A stretch of DNA of 20,008 nt from Clostridia bacterium (GCA_029239935.1 JARBTY010000034.1:1-20008); one strand, 5' to 3'; positions 7,234 through 15,558 are shown, numbered from the stretch's first letter. The notes: generated by a model not told the origin, from the sequence alone. Translations and numbers: made by a program.

Positions 7234-7773
7234 ATGGACATAGGTGCAAAGATTAATCAATTAAGAAAAAAGAATGGATTAACTCAAGAAGAGCTTGCTG
7301 ACAGATGTGAACTTTCAAAAGGATTTATTTCACAAGTAGAAAGGGGACTTACGTCGCCGTCAATTGCTACTTTAATCGATATATTAGAATGTTTAGGAAC
7401 TAACTTAAAGGACTTCTTTAATGAATCAAGTCAAGAAAAGATTGTTTTTACGAAACAAGATGTGTTTGAAAAAGAAGATAAAGAAGATGGCAATATGATT
7501 ACATGGCTTATTCCCAACGCTCAGAAAAATGATATGGAACCTATTCTTATTACTATAGAGCCAGGTGGCAGATCCAGTGTAGATGCGCCCCATGAAGGGG
7601 AAGAATTTGGCTATGTTATTGCAGGCAATATCTATGTTCACTTAGGTAACAAAAAATTTAAAGCTAAAAAGGGTGACAGCTTTTATTTTAGACCAACAAG
7701 CGATCATTATTTGTATAATACAGGTAAAACGAGAGCAATGATACTTTGGGTTGCTTCTCCGCCAAGTTTCTAA
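7234..7773 (+). CDS. XRE-family regulator with C-terminal cupin domain, probable polyamine operon regulator
   Basis: This 179-residue protein has an N-terminal helix-turn-helix (about 6-60; LTQEELADRCELSKGFISQV) and a C-terminal cupin_2 domain (about 105-176). Candidate ligand or metal residues in the cupin are H120, E123, E124 and H158 within PHEGEEFGYVIAGN and SDHYLYNTG. This architecture is that of PuuR-like and clostridial spermidine-transport regulators, where the cupin senses a small molecule. The ribosome binding site GGGAG is well placed for the ATG. Its stop overlaps the ribosome binding site of potA, so it is the first gene of the pot operon and probably controls it, perhaps with itself. 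The ligand (putrescine or spermidine) is inferred from neighbours. Confidence 0.9.
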   Translation: MDIGAKINQLRKKNGLTQEELADRCELSKGFISQVERGLTSPSIATLIDILECLGTNLKDFFNESSQEKIVFTKQDVFEKEDKEDGNMITWLIPNAQKNDMEPILITIEPGGRSSVDAPHEGEEFGYVIAGNIYVHLGNKKFKAKKGDSFYFRPTSDHYLYNTGKTRAMILWVASPPSF

Positions 7774-7788
7774 AGGAGTGGGTTAAAA

Positions 7789-8847
7789 GTGATGAGAGAA
7801 AATAATTTGCAAAAAGATTATATTATTGACCTTAAAAACATTAGCAAAACGTTTGATGATACGGAAGTTTTAAAAGATATTAATATGTATATAAGACGTA
7901 ATGAATTTTTAACATTACTGGGACCCAGTGGATGCGGAAAAACGACTTTACTCCGCATTATAGGCGGGTTTGAAGAAGCTGGCAGCGGACAAGTATTTTT
8001 TGAAGGAAAAGACATTGCGAGTCTGCCTCCTTATAAACGAAAGATTAATACTGTTTTTCAAAAATATGCTCTTTTTCCTCATATGAATGTAGAGGATAAT
8101 ATAGCTTTTGGCCTTCAAATCAAGAAGTTAGAAAAAAGCCTCATTAAAAAAAAGGTCAAAGAAATGTTGGAGCTGGTCAATTTAAAGGGGTTTGAGAAAA
8201 GATCTGTTGATTCTTTAAGCGGCGGACAACAACAGCGCATTGCCATTGCCAGAGCTTTAGTGAATGAACCAGAAGTATTGCTGTTAGATGAACCACTTGG
8301 AGCACTTGATCTTAAGCTAAGAAAGGGCATGCAGCTGGAACTCAAAAGAATCCAGCAGAAGATAGGTATTACTTTTATTTATGTTACCCATGATCAAGAA
8401 GAAGCTCTTACTATGTCAGATACCATTGCAGTTATGAATGAAGGAAAAGTCCAGCAAATAGGGACACCAGTAGATATTTACAATGAACCTAAAAATGCTT
8501 TTATAGCGGACTTCATTGGTGAAAGTAATATTTTGCCAGGGACAATGATCAAAGATTACTTAGTCTGTTTTCATCAAACACAGTTTGAGTGTGTAGATGC
8601 TGGGTTTGGAGAAAACACACCGATTGATGTGGTCGTGAGACCAGAGGACATACAAATTGTTGATAAGGAAAAGGGGATGCTGCAAGGGAAGGTAGAGTCT
8701 GTTACCTTTAAAGGTGTCCATTATGAAATGCTTATTACTACAGGAGAATACACCTGGACAGTGCACTCCACTGCTATGTCCCAGGCAGGACAAGTCGTTG
8801 GGATGGTTATTACCCCAGCAGATATTCATATTATGAAAAGGAGATAA
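7789..8847 (+). CDS. potA: Spermidine/putrescine ABC transporter ATP-binding protein
   Basis: This is the 352-residue ATPase of the polyamine importer. Walker A is GPSGCGKTT (45-53), Q-loop Q91, signature LSGGQ (143-147), Walker B VLLLDEP (163-169) and H-loop H201. A C-terminal TOBE-type domain (about 275-350) contains [11 protein letters not shown], the usual pattern for PotA/MalK-like regulatory domains. The start is either GTG 7789 or ATG 7792. AAGGAG at 7773-7778 fits GTG 7789 slightly better. It is followed by potB, potC and potD in canonical order, which makes the substrate call much firmer than the ATPase sequence alone, since Fe3+ and sulfate ATPases look similar. Confidence 0.93.
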   Translation: MMRENNLQKDYIIDLKNISKTFDDTEVLKDINMYIRRNEFLTLLGPSGCGKTTLLRIIGGFEEAGSGQVFFEGKDIASLPPYKRKINTVFQKYALFPHMNVEDNIAFGLQIKKLEKSLIKKKVKEMLELVNLKGFEKRSVDSLSGGQQQRIAIARALVNEPEVLLLDEPLGALDLKLRKGMQLELKRIQQKIGITFIYVTHDQEEALTMSDTIAVMNEGKVQQIGTPVDIYNEPKNAFIADFIGESNILPGTMIKDYLVCFHQTQFECVDAGFGENTPIDVVVRPEDIQIVDKEKGMLQGKVESVTFKGVHYEMLITTGEYTWTVHSTAMSQAGQVVGMVITPADIHIMKRR

Positions 8848-8852
8848 ACAGG

Positions 8853-9665
8853 ATGAATAGAAAATCTCTTGCATATCCTTATTTGATATGGGCAGCTATT
8901 TTTATCGTTGTTCCGTTACTGCTTATTGTGTACTTTAGTTTTTTTGAAGAGGGGCGTTTTACCCTTCAAAATTATCAAAAGTTTCTAGAGGATTATTATA
9001 TCAAAGCCTTGATTAGATCTATTGAACTGGCGCTTACAAGTACCATTATCTGTTTAGTTGTAGCCTATCCGTTAGCGATGATTTTGAGCGGCAAACAAAT
9101 GTCCAACAAACAGGTTATTCTATTGTTAGTAGTTCTTCCAATGTGGATGAATTCACTGCTTAGAACATATGCTTGGGCAAGCCTGCTTGAAAACAACGGC
9201 GTCATCAACAGTATGCTGCAGGCTCTTCATCTGCCTACGATTAAATTTTTGTATGGTAATTCAGCTGTTGTCTTTGGAATGGTTTATAATTTCTTTCCTT
9301 TTATGGTGTTACCTATCTATAATGTGCTTTGTAAAATAGATCATAGTGTCGTTGAAGCTTCATATGATTTGGGAGCTGACAAAGTCACGACATTCAGAAA
9401 GGTTATTCTGCCTCTCAGTATGCCTGGGGTTATTACAGGGATTGTGATGGTATTTATGCCTGCATTAACTACTTTTCTTATTACCAGACTGCTTGGGGGA
9501 GGAAAAGTGATGCTGATTGGTAATATTATTGAAGAACAGTTTACAAGGACAAGAGACTTAGCCTTTGGATCAGCGGTATCCATGATACTTATGATTATTG
9601 TACTTATTACTTTGACCTTTATGTCTAAGAAAGATTCATTGGATAAAGGAGGGGGCTTATTTTGA
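8853..9665 (+). CDS. potB: Spermidine/putrescine ABC transporter permease
   Basis: This 270-residue membrane protein has about six transmembrane helices. The first is at about residues 8-28 and the last at about 240-258. The cytoplasmic EAA loop reads EASYDLGADKVTTFRKVILP, the docking site for PotA. The segment NSLLRTYAWASLL is typical of PotB. Its ATG lies 5 bases after the potA stop, with AAGGAG before that stop. The TTG start of potC overlaps its TGA stop (TTGA), so translation is probably coupled. Confidence 0.93.
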   Translation: MNRKSLAYPYLIWAAIFIVVPLLLIVYFSFFEEGRFTLQNYQKFLEDYYIKALIRSIELALTSTIICLVVAYPLAMILSGKQMSNKQVILLLVVLPMWMNSLLRTYAWASLLENNGVINSMLQALHLPTIKFLYGNSAVVFGMVYNFFPFMVLPIYNVLCKIDHSVVEASYDLGADKVTTFRKVILPLSMPGVITGIVMVFMPALTTFLITRLLGGGKVMLIGNIIEEQFTRTRDLAFGSAVSMILMIIVLITLTFMSKKDSLDKGGGLF

Positions 9666-10447
9666 TTAACTTTTTAAAGAAGACGTATGTTGCAGTTATT
9701 TTAATCATTATGTATGCACCGATTGCACTACTGATGGTGTTTTCATTTAATAATTCTAAACTGCCTATATGGAATGGATTTACACTGGACTGGTATACTA
9801 AAATGTTTAATGATACAGGGATTCAGCAAGCGTTTATGTACACCTTGATTGTGGCACTTATATCAGCAGTTATTTCAACTATAATTGGTACGTTTGCCGC
9901 CATGGGTATTAATCGTATGAAAGGGTGGCAAAAAAATGCAGTGATGAATATAACGTATATTCCGCTGTTAAGTCCGGATATTGTCATAGGGATATCACTA
10001 ATGATGCTTTTTTCGTTGATAAAGCTGCCTTTTGGACTCCCAACGCTGATTGTTTCTCATATTACGTTTAGTATTCCCTATGTTATTCTATCTGTGATGC
10101 CAAAACTCAAACAGATGAATTACAATCTTTATGAAGCAGCCTTGGATCTCGGAGCAACCCCATGGTATGCTTTTAAAAAAGTAATTTTTCCAGAAATCAT
10201 GCCAGGGGTTATAGCAGGAGCCTTTATAGCATTTACATTATCAATTGACGATTTTGTAGTCAGCTTTTTTAATAAAGGTGCAGGGGTAGATACACTGCCT
10301 ATTAAAATTTATTCAATGGCTCGTAAAGGCGTTAACCCAACGATTAATGCTATTTCTACTATTATGTTTACGACAATCATTGTAATCTTGTTAGTGACTA
10401 ATCTAAAAGCCAATAAAAAAGTAAGACAAGCCGAATTCAAACAATAA
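9662..10447 (+). CDS. potC: Spermidine/putrescine ABC transporter permease
   Basis: This 261-residue membrane protein has about six helices and is the second permease half of the importer. The N-terminal YAPIALLMVFSFNNS and the EAA loop EAALDLGATPWYAFKKVIFP are typical of PotC, as is SIDDFVVSFF near the C-terminal end. The start is TTG at 9662, supported by a strong AAAGGAGGG site and the TTGA overlap with potB. No methionine codon near the start gives a better fit. Confidence 0.94.
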   Translation: MINFLKKTYVAVILIIMYAPIALLMVFSFNNSKLPIWNGFTLDWYTKMFNDTGIQQAFMYTLIVALISAVISTIIGTFAAMGINRMKGWQKNAVMNITYIPLLSPDIVIGISLMMLFSLIKLPFGLPTLIVSHITFSIPYVILSVMPKLKQMNYNLYEAALDLGATPWYAFKKVIFPEIMPGVIAGAFIAFTLSIDDFVVSFFNKGAGVDTLPIKIYSMARKGVNPTINAISTIMFTTIIVILLVTNLKANKKVRQAEFKQ

Positions 10448-10463
10448 GAAAGGTGGACAAAAG

Positions 10464-11516
10464 ATGAAAAAAATGATTAGAAAGATACTGATGACAGGAG
10501 CTATAGGCGTATGGGCACTAACCCTTGCAGGATGTGGGGCAAGTAAAGAGTCTATTACGGTTTATAACTGGGGAGATTATATTGATCCAGAAGTGAATGA
10601 CCTTTTTACAGCAGAGACAGGTATTAAGGTTATTTATTCAGAGTATGCTAATAATGAAGAAATGTATGCAACTGTGGAACCAGGAAATGTTAATTATGAC
10701 ATTTTGGTACCATCAGATTATATGGTAGAAAAAATGATTCACAACGACATGTTAGAAAAGATAGACGCTGCTCAGCTTACAAATTATGCGCATATAGACG
10801 AAGAATTCAAAAAGTTACCTTTTGACCCTGAAGACAGTTATTCCGTTCCATATATGTGGGGAACAGTGGGGATTGTTTATAATACGAAACTCGTTGATAA
10901 GCCGGTAGAGAGCTGGGATGTATTATGGGATGAAAAATATAAAGGACAAATATTTATGTACGACAGTGAAAGGGATTCTATCATGGTAGCTCTTAAAAAA
11001 CTAGGCTATTCCATGAATACAAGGGATGAAAAAGAACTGGAAGAGGCAAAGGAATTACTCATTCAGCAAACCCCTTTGGTGCTCGCTTATGTAGGGGATG
11101 AGGGAAAAGGGAAGATGGTTAATGAAGAAGCAGCACTTATGATTGCTTGGGCAGGTGATGCAATGGTTATGATGGATGAAAACCCAGATCTTGCCTATGC
11201 GATTCCTAAAGAAGGCTCCAACTATTTTGTGGATTCACTTGTTATTCCAAAAGGAAGTAAAAATATTGAAGCTGCCCATCGGTATATTGACTTTTTATGC
11301 AGACCAGAGATTGCAGCTAAAAATGCAGAGTATATTGGGTATTCTACACCAATGAGCGCAGCTAGAGAGTTGTTACCAGAAGAAATTAAAAACAGTGAAG
11401 TAGCATACCCCTCCAAAGAAGTACTTAATGATGAAAAGATGGAGATGTTTAATGACCCATCGGATGTCATTGAATTATATAGTAGTTTATGGACTCAAGT
11501 AAAAGCTTCTAATTAA
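10464..11516 (+). CDS. potD: Spermidine/putrescine-binding lipoprotein
   Basis: This is the 350-residue solute-binding protein. The signal peptide ends in a lipobox LAGC with lipidated Cys at residue 24, so in a Gram-positive host it is anchored on the outer face of the membrane. The mature protein starts with ITVYNWGDYIDPEV, and VPSDYMVEKM, GTVGIVYNT, SWDVLWD and MIAWAGDAMVM follow. These are the PotD/PotF blocks carrying the aromatic and acidic residues that bind polyamine amines. It is the last gene of the pot operon, with AAAGGTGG 10 bases upstream. No clear terminator follows, so read-through into the next small gene is possible. Confidence 0.95.
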   Translation: MKKMIRKILMTGAIGVWALTLAGCGASKESITVYNWGDYIDPEVNDLFTAETGIKVIYSEYANNEEMYATVEPGNVNYDILVPSDYMVEKMIHNDMLEKIDAAQLTNYAHIDEEFKKLPFDPEDSYSVPYMWGTVGIVYNTKLVDKPVESWDVLWDEKYKGQIFMYDSERDSIMVALKKLGYSMNTRDEKELEEAKELLIQQTPLVLAYVGDEGKGKMVNEEAALMIAWAGDAMVMMDENPDLAYAIPKEGSNYFVDSLVIPKGSKNIEAAHRYIDFLCRPEIAAKNAEYIGYSTPMSAARELLPEEIKNSEVAYPSKEVLNDEKMEMFNDPSDVIELYSSLWTQVKASN

Positions 11517-11527
11517 TAAAAGATATG

Positions 11528-11536
11528 TGCTATAAT
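11528..11536 (+). promoter_or_regulatory. Possible extended -10 promoter for the small membrane protein gene
   Basis: TGC followed by a perfect TATAAT (11531-11536) forms an extended -10 element. The -35 region (TTCTAA, 11507-11512) is poor. Transcription from here would give a leader of about 25 bases containing GGAGG. Confidence 0.5.
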
Positions 11537-11568
11537 AAAGACATAGTATAAAAATGGAGGTTATGAGG

Positions 11569-11916
11569 ATGCAAGAAGATGTGCTAGGGGAAGAATTGGA
11601 TTTTCTGGATGAAGACTATGAAACAGAGCAGACATATGATGACACAGAAGGATTTACAACCCATAGAAAAGCAGCCCACTTGAATGCATGGACGTCACTT
11701 ATATTAGGCATAATAGGTTCTCTCGGATGGCTGGTACCTATTATAGGGTTACCTGTTACGATAGTAGGCACAGTACTTGGAGCTGTAAGCATGAAGACAA
11801 AAACTAACAGAGGCATTGCTATTGCAGGCTTTGTCATTAACACTGTATTTTTGACAGGAGCCATCGCAAAAGGAATAGTAGATATTATCTTTTACTTAAA
11901 AAAAACAAACCGTTAA
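11569..11916 (+). CDS. Small membrane protein, DUF4190-like
   Basis: This protein is 115 residues from the ATG at 11569. That ATG is preferred to the in-frame ATGs at 11554 and 11563, because GGAGG (11556-11560) is 8 bases upstream of it and overlaps or crowds the others. The first 40 residues are very acidic (Glu/Asp-rich) and probably cytoplasmic. Two hydrophobic stretches follow: SLILGIIGSLGWLVPIIGLP with its continuation to about residue 75, and the segment after TNRGIAIAGFVINTVF. The pattern SL-LGI, P-I-GLP-TIVG-VLG and RGIAIAGFVI resembles the DUF4190 family, whose function is unknown. A few charged residues (KKTNR) end the protein. Confidence 0.65.
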   Translation: MQEDVLGEELDFLDEDYETEQTYDDTEGFTTHRKAAHLNAWTSLILGIIGSLGWLVPIIGLPVTIVGTVLGAVSMKTKTNRGIAIAGFVINTVFLTGAIAKGIVDIIFYLKKTNR

Positions 11917-11990
11917 ACCCTAATCACCTCTTACTGTAAATGAGCATACAATAATGTTAGGCGGAGTACATTAAGGGGGAAAATGGTACG

Positions 11991-12329
11991 GTGTATAAAA
12001 AAGTTGTTATTATCAATAGTGATACGTTAGGAAGAGGAGATAAAGAAGTAGGGTACACACTTTTAGGAACTTTTCTTAGAAAAATGCTTGCAAGTATCAA
12101 TAAACCAGACGCTGTTATTTTTTATAATTCTGGGGTAAAACTTGTTGTCAGAGGATCATACTTTATAGACGTATTAGAGGGACTAGAATGTAAAGGTGTT
12201 GAACTGCTGGCCTGTGGAACCTGTGTCTATAAAGCATGCAGAGACAGTTCTTTGGAAGTGGGCAGGATTACTAATATGGAGGAAATCACAGACATTGTTT
12301 TGAATGCCGAGACCGTGATTACTTTATAG
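11991..12329 (+). CDS. DsrE-like protein, stand-alone YedF C-terminal domain
   Basis: This 112-residue protein matches the C-terminal half of selenium-metabolism-associated YedF. Typical blocks are VIINSDTLGRGDKEVG near the start, AVIFYNSGVKLV in the middle, LLACGTCVYKAC (72-83) and VGRITNMEEI near the end. In full-length YedF this domain follows a TusA-like sulfur-carrier domain, which is absent here. Upstream sequence offers no in-frame extension, and the GTG start has AAGGGGG about 11 bases upstream. Cysteines 75, 78 and 83 are candidates for sulfur or selenium handling. No selD, selA or yedE gene is nearby, so a selenium role cannot be supported from context. Confidence 0.8.
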   Translation: MYKKVVIINSDTLGRGDKEVGYTLLGTFLRKMLASINKPDAVIFYNSGVKLVVRGSYFIDVLEGLECKGVELLACGTCVYKACRDSSLEVGRITNMEEITDIVLNAETVITL

Positions 12330-12373
12330 AAAATATTTCCACGTATTAAAAATGAAATAATGCTTATACTAGG

Positions 12374-12404
12374 ATTAAGAGATGAGGTAAAGTCATATCT
12401 TAAT
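12374..12404. repeat. Imperfect inverted repeat in intergenic region
   Basis: ATTAAGAGATG (12374-12384) and CATATCTTAAT (12394-12404) pair in 10 of 11 positions around a 9-base loop. It has no T run of terminator type. Its role is unknown; it may be part of a processed 3' end. Confidence 0.4.
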
Positions 12405-12428
12405 GAATGGCAAGCCTTTTAGTAAATG

Positions 12429-12450
12429 CATTATAACTATCATTATAATG
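12429..12450. repeat. Perfect inverted repeat in intergenic region
   Basis: CATTATAA (12429-12436) and TTATAATG (12443-12450) pair perfectly across a 6-base loop. It is AT-rich, so the hairpin would be weak. On the plus strand TTTT follows, so it might be a weak terminator; a regulatory palindrome is the alternative. Confidence 0.4.
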
Positions 12451-12475
12451 TTTTATTAATAAAGTCTCTTGGAGC

Positions 12476-12520
12476 ATACACATAAAATTCTGCGATAGAA
12501 TTTTTATGTGTATGTTTTTT
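12476..12520 (+). terminator. Rho-independent terminator after the YedF-like gene
   Basis: A long stem (12476-12491 with 12497-12513, arm ATACACATAAAATTCT, one bulged base) and a 5-base loop GCGAT are followed by G and six T (12515-12520). The T run overlaps the stop codon of the minus-strand hydrolase. On the minus strand no T run follows the hairpin, so it serves mainly plus-strand transcripts. Confidence 0.85.
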
Positions 12521-13526
12521 AGTATTCATTTAATTTTTTTTCTTCAATAGAAGTTACTAATTCTTCAATCACATCTAATATCACAGCTGTATCTTCGTAT
12601 TCAATATAATTAACTGACCCATCTATGAATAACTGTATACTGTCAGAAGAGAGTTTTAACATATCAGATTGTGTTTTATTCCAATTGCCATAAGGATTAG
12701 CTTTAGAAGTGATAATACGCAGCGGAATATCGCCTAGAGTGCCCCCTTCTAAAATAATTTTGGCATTAGACTGCATCTTGAGCTTTTCTTCAATAACATT
12801 TCTATTCCATAGTTTTTCCAAACTAATGCCTTGATTGATATTTTTGAGCTCATCAGGCAGTTTGGGATTAGGATTAAGTATTTTTTGTATAGAGTCGGTA
12901 TGACGGGTAAGTCTTAAAATACCTGTATTACGTAAAAAGCTAGTAAGAAAAGATTCTACAATCATGATATTATTAAAGCTGCTGCAAAATTCCGGAGCAG
13001 CTCCGTCTATAAGCACAATACCTGACACTTCATCGGGATAAAGCTGTGCGTATCTTAGGACTTCGAGAGACCCTAAAGAATGAGCAACAAGAATAGGCGG
13101 GGTAGTATAATTGGCTTGCTCTAAAAGCGTATGTATTTCGGCTGTAATGGTATCAATATCTCGAGGGGATTTTGTCAGATCACTCCAACCATAGCCGGGC
13201 TTATCATAGATGCCTATGGAAACTGTTTCAGGAATTTGGCTGGTCAGAGGGTAAGCTGCGGTGTAAGGAGAAGCAGCTCCCACTGTGGGGGTAAATACTA
13301 AAGGGATAGAAGAAGAGCCAGAGGTGTACAAATGCAGTGCAACTCCGTTTACATCAATTAATTTTCCCGTGCGGCCGTATTCATTGGCGTGGCTGTAAAT
13401 ACCATACAGTTGATAAAAAACACCTAATAATAGGAGTCCAAAAATAAAAAGATATAGCATTATTTTTTTGTTTTTTTTAAGATCCTTTGGATAATTTCCA
13501 AGCATCATTTTTTTGCTGTTTGTCAT
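12519..13526 (-). CDS. Membrane-anchored alpha/beta-hydrolase-fold protein with altered catalytic His
   Basis: This 335-residue protein has a positively charged N-terminus and one membrane helix at about 21-43 (IMLYLFIFGLLLLGVFYQLY), with the hydrolase domain outside. Fold landmarks are YDKPGYGWSD (107-116), the nucleophile elbow AHSLGS (149-153 region, Ser150) and GIVLIDGAAPEF (169-180, with D174). Near the C-terminus the conserved G-x-x-H-Y-I of this hydrolase group reads GSVNYIEYED, so the expected catalytic His is Asn306 (AAT at 12609-12611). The protein may be inactive, use another base, or carry a single-base change. AGGAG lies 9 bases before the ATG. It stands alone between divergent and convergent plus-strand genes. 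The substrate is unknown. Confidence 0.85.
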   Translation of the reverse strand: MTNSKKMMLGNYPKDLKKNKKIMLYLFIFGLLLLGVFYQLYGIYSHANEYGRTGKLIDVNGVALHLYTSGSSSIPLVFTPTVGAASPYTAAYPLTSQIPETVSIGIYDKPGYGWSDLTKSPRDIDTITAEIHTLLEQANYTTPPILVAHSLGSLEVLRYAQLYPDEVSGIVLIDGAAPEFCSSFNNIMIVESFLTSFLRNTGILRLTRHTDSIQKILNPNPKLPDELKNINQGISLEKLWNRNVIEEKLKMQSNAKIILEGGTLGDIPLRIITSKANPYGNWNKTQSDMLKLSSDSIQLFIDGSVNYIEYEDTAVILDVIEELVTSIEEKKLNEY

Positions 13527-13580
13527 CGTTCTATCTCCTAATAAATCACATAAATAGCTATAAAATATATAGACTACTTT

Positions 13581-13589
13581 ATTATACCA
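13581..13589 (-). promoter_or_regulatory. Extended -10 promoter of the hydrolase gene
   Basis: On the minus strand TGG followed by a perfect TATAAT (plus-strand bases 13581-13586, TG at 13588-13589) forms an extended -10 element about 55 bases before the ATG. No good -35 box is present, which extended -10 promoters tolerate. Confidence 0.6.
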
Positions 13590-13670
13590 TAATTTCCGAT
13601 ATTATCTGACCAAATAAATAAAAATACATTAAAATATAATAGGTAAATAAATCCATATAAAATACTATCA

Positions 13671-13699
13671 TTATCAGTTAAAATAATGTATATTATAAT
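13671..13699 (+). promoter_or_regulatory. Promoter of the murB-rapZ-yvcK-whiA-crh operon
   Basis: TTATCA (13671-13676, 4 of 6 consensus) and a perfect TATAAT (13694-13699) are separated by 17 bases. The expected start near 13706 gives a leader of about 40 bases containing GGAAGGAG. It faces away from the hydrolase promoter about 90 bases to the left. Confidence 0.7.
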
Positions 13700-13747
13700 A
13701 ATGTAAGAAGGTAAAAATGGTGTTGGTATCCGGGAAGGAGATTCAAA

Positions 13748-14665
13748 ATGGAAATAAAGGAAATAGCAGATATTTTGCGTACCAAGATACCAAGTGAGAA
13801 TATTGCATTCAATGAACTTATGAGCAAACATACTTCTTTTAAAATAGGGGGACCGGCAGACTTATTTGTAACTCCTGTAGACACAGTACAGTTAACAGAG
13901 GTGCTTCGTGTGTGCAGAGGTCACAAAGTGCCCTTTTATATTATAGGCAACGGAAGTAATTTATTGATAGATGATAGCGGCTTTAGAGGTATAATCATTC
14001 AGCTAGGTAAGAATTTTAGCCAAATAACAGTTGAAGACACAAAAATCATAGCTTATAGCGGTGCGTCACTGGCCAAAATAGCTAATACGGCATTAGACAA
14101 GGCGCTTACAGGTTTTGAATTTGCCCAAGGGATTCCAGGCACATTGGGCGGAGCTGTAGCCATGAATGCAGGGGCTTATGGCCGAGAGATAAAAGATGTG
14201 ATTATAAGTGCAGATGTGATAGATCATGAAGGGACTATTATCACTTTATCAAAAGATGAATTAGCCTTGGGATATAGAACAAGCATTATTCAAAAAAATC
14301 ACTATATTGTTATAAAAGCAGTGCTTGGTTTACAAAAAGGGGATAAGTGTGGCATACTTGAGAAGATGAAAGATTTAGCTGACAAGAGAAGAGATAAACA
14401 ACCTCTTGATATGCCCAGTGCAGGAAGTGCTTTTAAAAGACCGGAAGGCCATTTTGCAGGTAAGCTTATTATGGACTGTGGCCTACGGGGTTATAAAATA
14501 GGCGGAGCGATGGTGTCAGAAAAGCATTGTGGTTTTGTAGTGAGTGATGGAACAGCTACATTTGAGGATGTTATTAAACTCATTGAACATATTAAGGCAA
14601 CGGTCAAAGAGAAGTTTAATGTAGAACTGCATCCAGAAGTAAGAATAATAACGAGCAAGAGATAA
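13748..14665 (+). CDS. murB: UDP-N-acetylenolpyruvoylglucosamine reductase
   Basis: MurB is the 305-residue FAD enzyme that reduces UDP-GlcNAc-enolpyruvate to UDP-MurNAc with NADPH in the cytoplasmic phase of peptidoglycan synthesis. The FAD-binding fold (about 25-190) shows TSFKIGGPADL, GNGSNLLIDD (68-76) and the signature IPGTLGGAVAMNAGAYG (129-145). Catalytic residues are visible: Arg177 in YRTS, Ser227 in AGSAFKRP (proton donor) and Glu297 in LHPEVR. The compact type II form, without the loop of E. coli MurB, is usual in Gram-positives. The start has GGAAGGAG 7 bases upstream. It leads the operon with rapZ 19 bases downstream; murB next to this cluster is common in Clostridia. Confidence 0.96.
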   Translation: MEIKEIADILRTKIPSENIAFNELMSKHTSFKIGGPADLFVTPVDTVQLTEVLRVCRGHKVPFYIIGNGSNLLIDDSGFRGIIIQLGKNFSQITVEDTKIIAYSGASLAKIANTALDKALTGFEFAQGIPGTLGGAVAMNAGAYGREIKDVIISADVIDHEGTIITLSKDELALGYRTSIIQKNHYIVIKAVLGLQKGDKCGILEKMKDLADKRRDKQPLDMPSAGSAFKRPEGHFAGKLIMDCGLRGYKIGGAMVSEKHCGFVVSDGTATFEDVIKLIEHIKATVKEKFNVELHPEVRIITSKR

Positions 14666-14684
14666 AATGTAATAGGAGGCTATT

Positions 14685-15557
14685 ATGAATTTTATTATTG
14701 TAACAGGCATGTCAGGGGCTGGGAAGAGCAGCGCTATTAATTTCTTTGAAGATATGGGATATTATTGTGTAGATAATCTGCCGCCTACCCTGATTACAAA
14801 TTTTGCAGAACTCATAGCACCTCAGAGGGAGAAGTTAAACAAAGTTGTATTAGGGATTGATATCAGAGGAGGCGTTTTATTTTCTGATTTATTCAGCAGT
14901 CTGCATGACTTAAAGTCGACGGGGCACACCTATGAGATTGTTTTTTTTGACTGCAGCGATGCTGAGCTCATTAAAAGATATAAAGAAACAAGGCGTCTTC
15001 ATCCACTGGCAAGAAGCGAACGGGTGGAGGAAGGCATTCAGAGGGAACGGGAGATTCTCAAAGAGATGAGGTCAAAGGCTCATCATATTATAGATACTTC
15101 CTATATGCTTCCAAAAGATACCAAAGAGGTGCTTTTTCGAATCTATAGTGAGGAAAAAGCCTTTAATAGCCTCATGGTTACAATAGTCTCCTTTGGTTTT
15201 AAATATGGGATGCCTGCTGATGCAGATCTAGTCTATGATGTAAGATTTGCGCCAAATCCATATTATATACCAGAGATGAGACCTTTTACAGGAAATGATG
15301 AGATTGTAAGAAATTATGTCATGCAATTTGAGGTTACCCAAATATTTCTTTCGAAATTAAAGGATATGATAAGTTTTTTAATACCAAACTATATGCAGGA
15401 AGGTAAAAATCAATTGGTGGTTGCTATTGGTTGTACCGGTGGTAAACATCGGTCAGTTACCATTGCAAACGCTCTTAACAAATTTTTGCAGAATGAGGGG
15501 TATTCAGTCGTTATTCAGCATAGAGATATTGATAAAGATAGTAAAAGAGGGAAGTAG
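14685..15557 (+). CDS. rapZ: RNase adapter / nucleotide-binding protein RapZ (YvcJ)
   Basis: This is a 290-residue P-loop protein. Walker A GMSGAGKSS is at 8-16, followed by the family-typical GYYCVDNLPP and ETRRLHPL. The conserved C-terminal domain has FKYG (about 165), D-x-RF-PNP and GCTGGKHRSV near residue 249, involved in phosphosugar or RNA recognition. In E. coli RapZ controls GlcN6P synthase through small RNAs; the Bacillus homologue YvcJ hydrolyses nucleotides and affects competence. The start has AGGAGG 6 bases upstream. yvcK begins 1 base after the stop. The role in this host is probably in amino-sugar and carbon signalling, by homology. Confidence 0.96.
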   Translation: MNFIIVTGMSGAGKSSAINFFEDMGYYCVDNLPPTLITNFAELIAPQREKLNKVVLGIDIRGGVLFSDLFSSLHDLKSTGHTYEIVFFDCSDAELIKRYKETRRLHPLARSERVEEGIQREREILKEMRSKAHHIIDTSYMLPKDTKEVLFRIYSEEKAFNSLMVTIVSFGFKYGMPADADLVYDVRFAPNPYYIPEMRPFTGNDEIVRNYVMQFEVTQIFLSKLKDMISFLIPNYMQEGKNQLVVAIGCTGGKHRSVTIANALNKFLQNEGYSVVIQHRDIDKDSKRGK

Positions 15558-15558
15558 A

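Noticed and set aside
12429..12450. Perfect AT-rich inverted repeat as a definite terminator
   Set aside because: The stem has almost no G-C pairs and the T run is short. The strong terminator at 12476-12520 serves the same transcript.
13574..13831. Minus-strand reading frame of 85 codons over the murB promoter
   Set aside because: It covers the intergenic region and the murB 5' end, has low-complexity hydrophobic composition and no ribosome binding site, and overlaps both divergent promoters.
15421..15558. Long N-terminal extension of YvcK overlapping rapZ
   Set aside because: The extension is the rapZ sequence read in another frame. ATG 15559 has a good ribosome binding site and gives the normal YvcK N-terminus.
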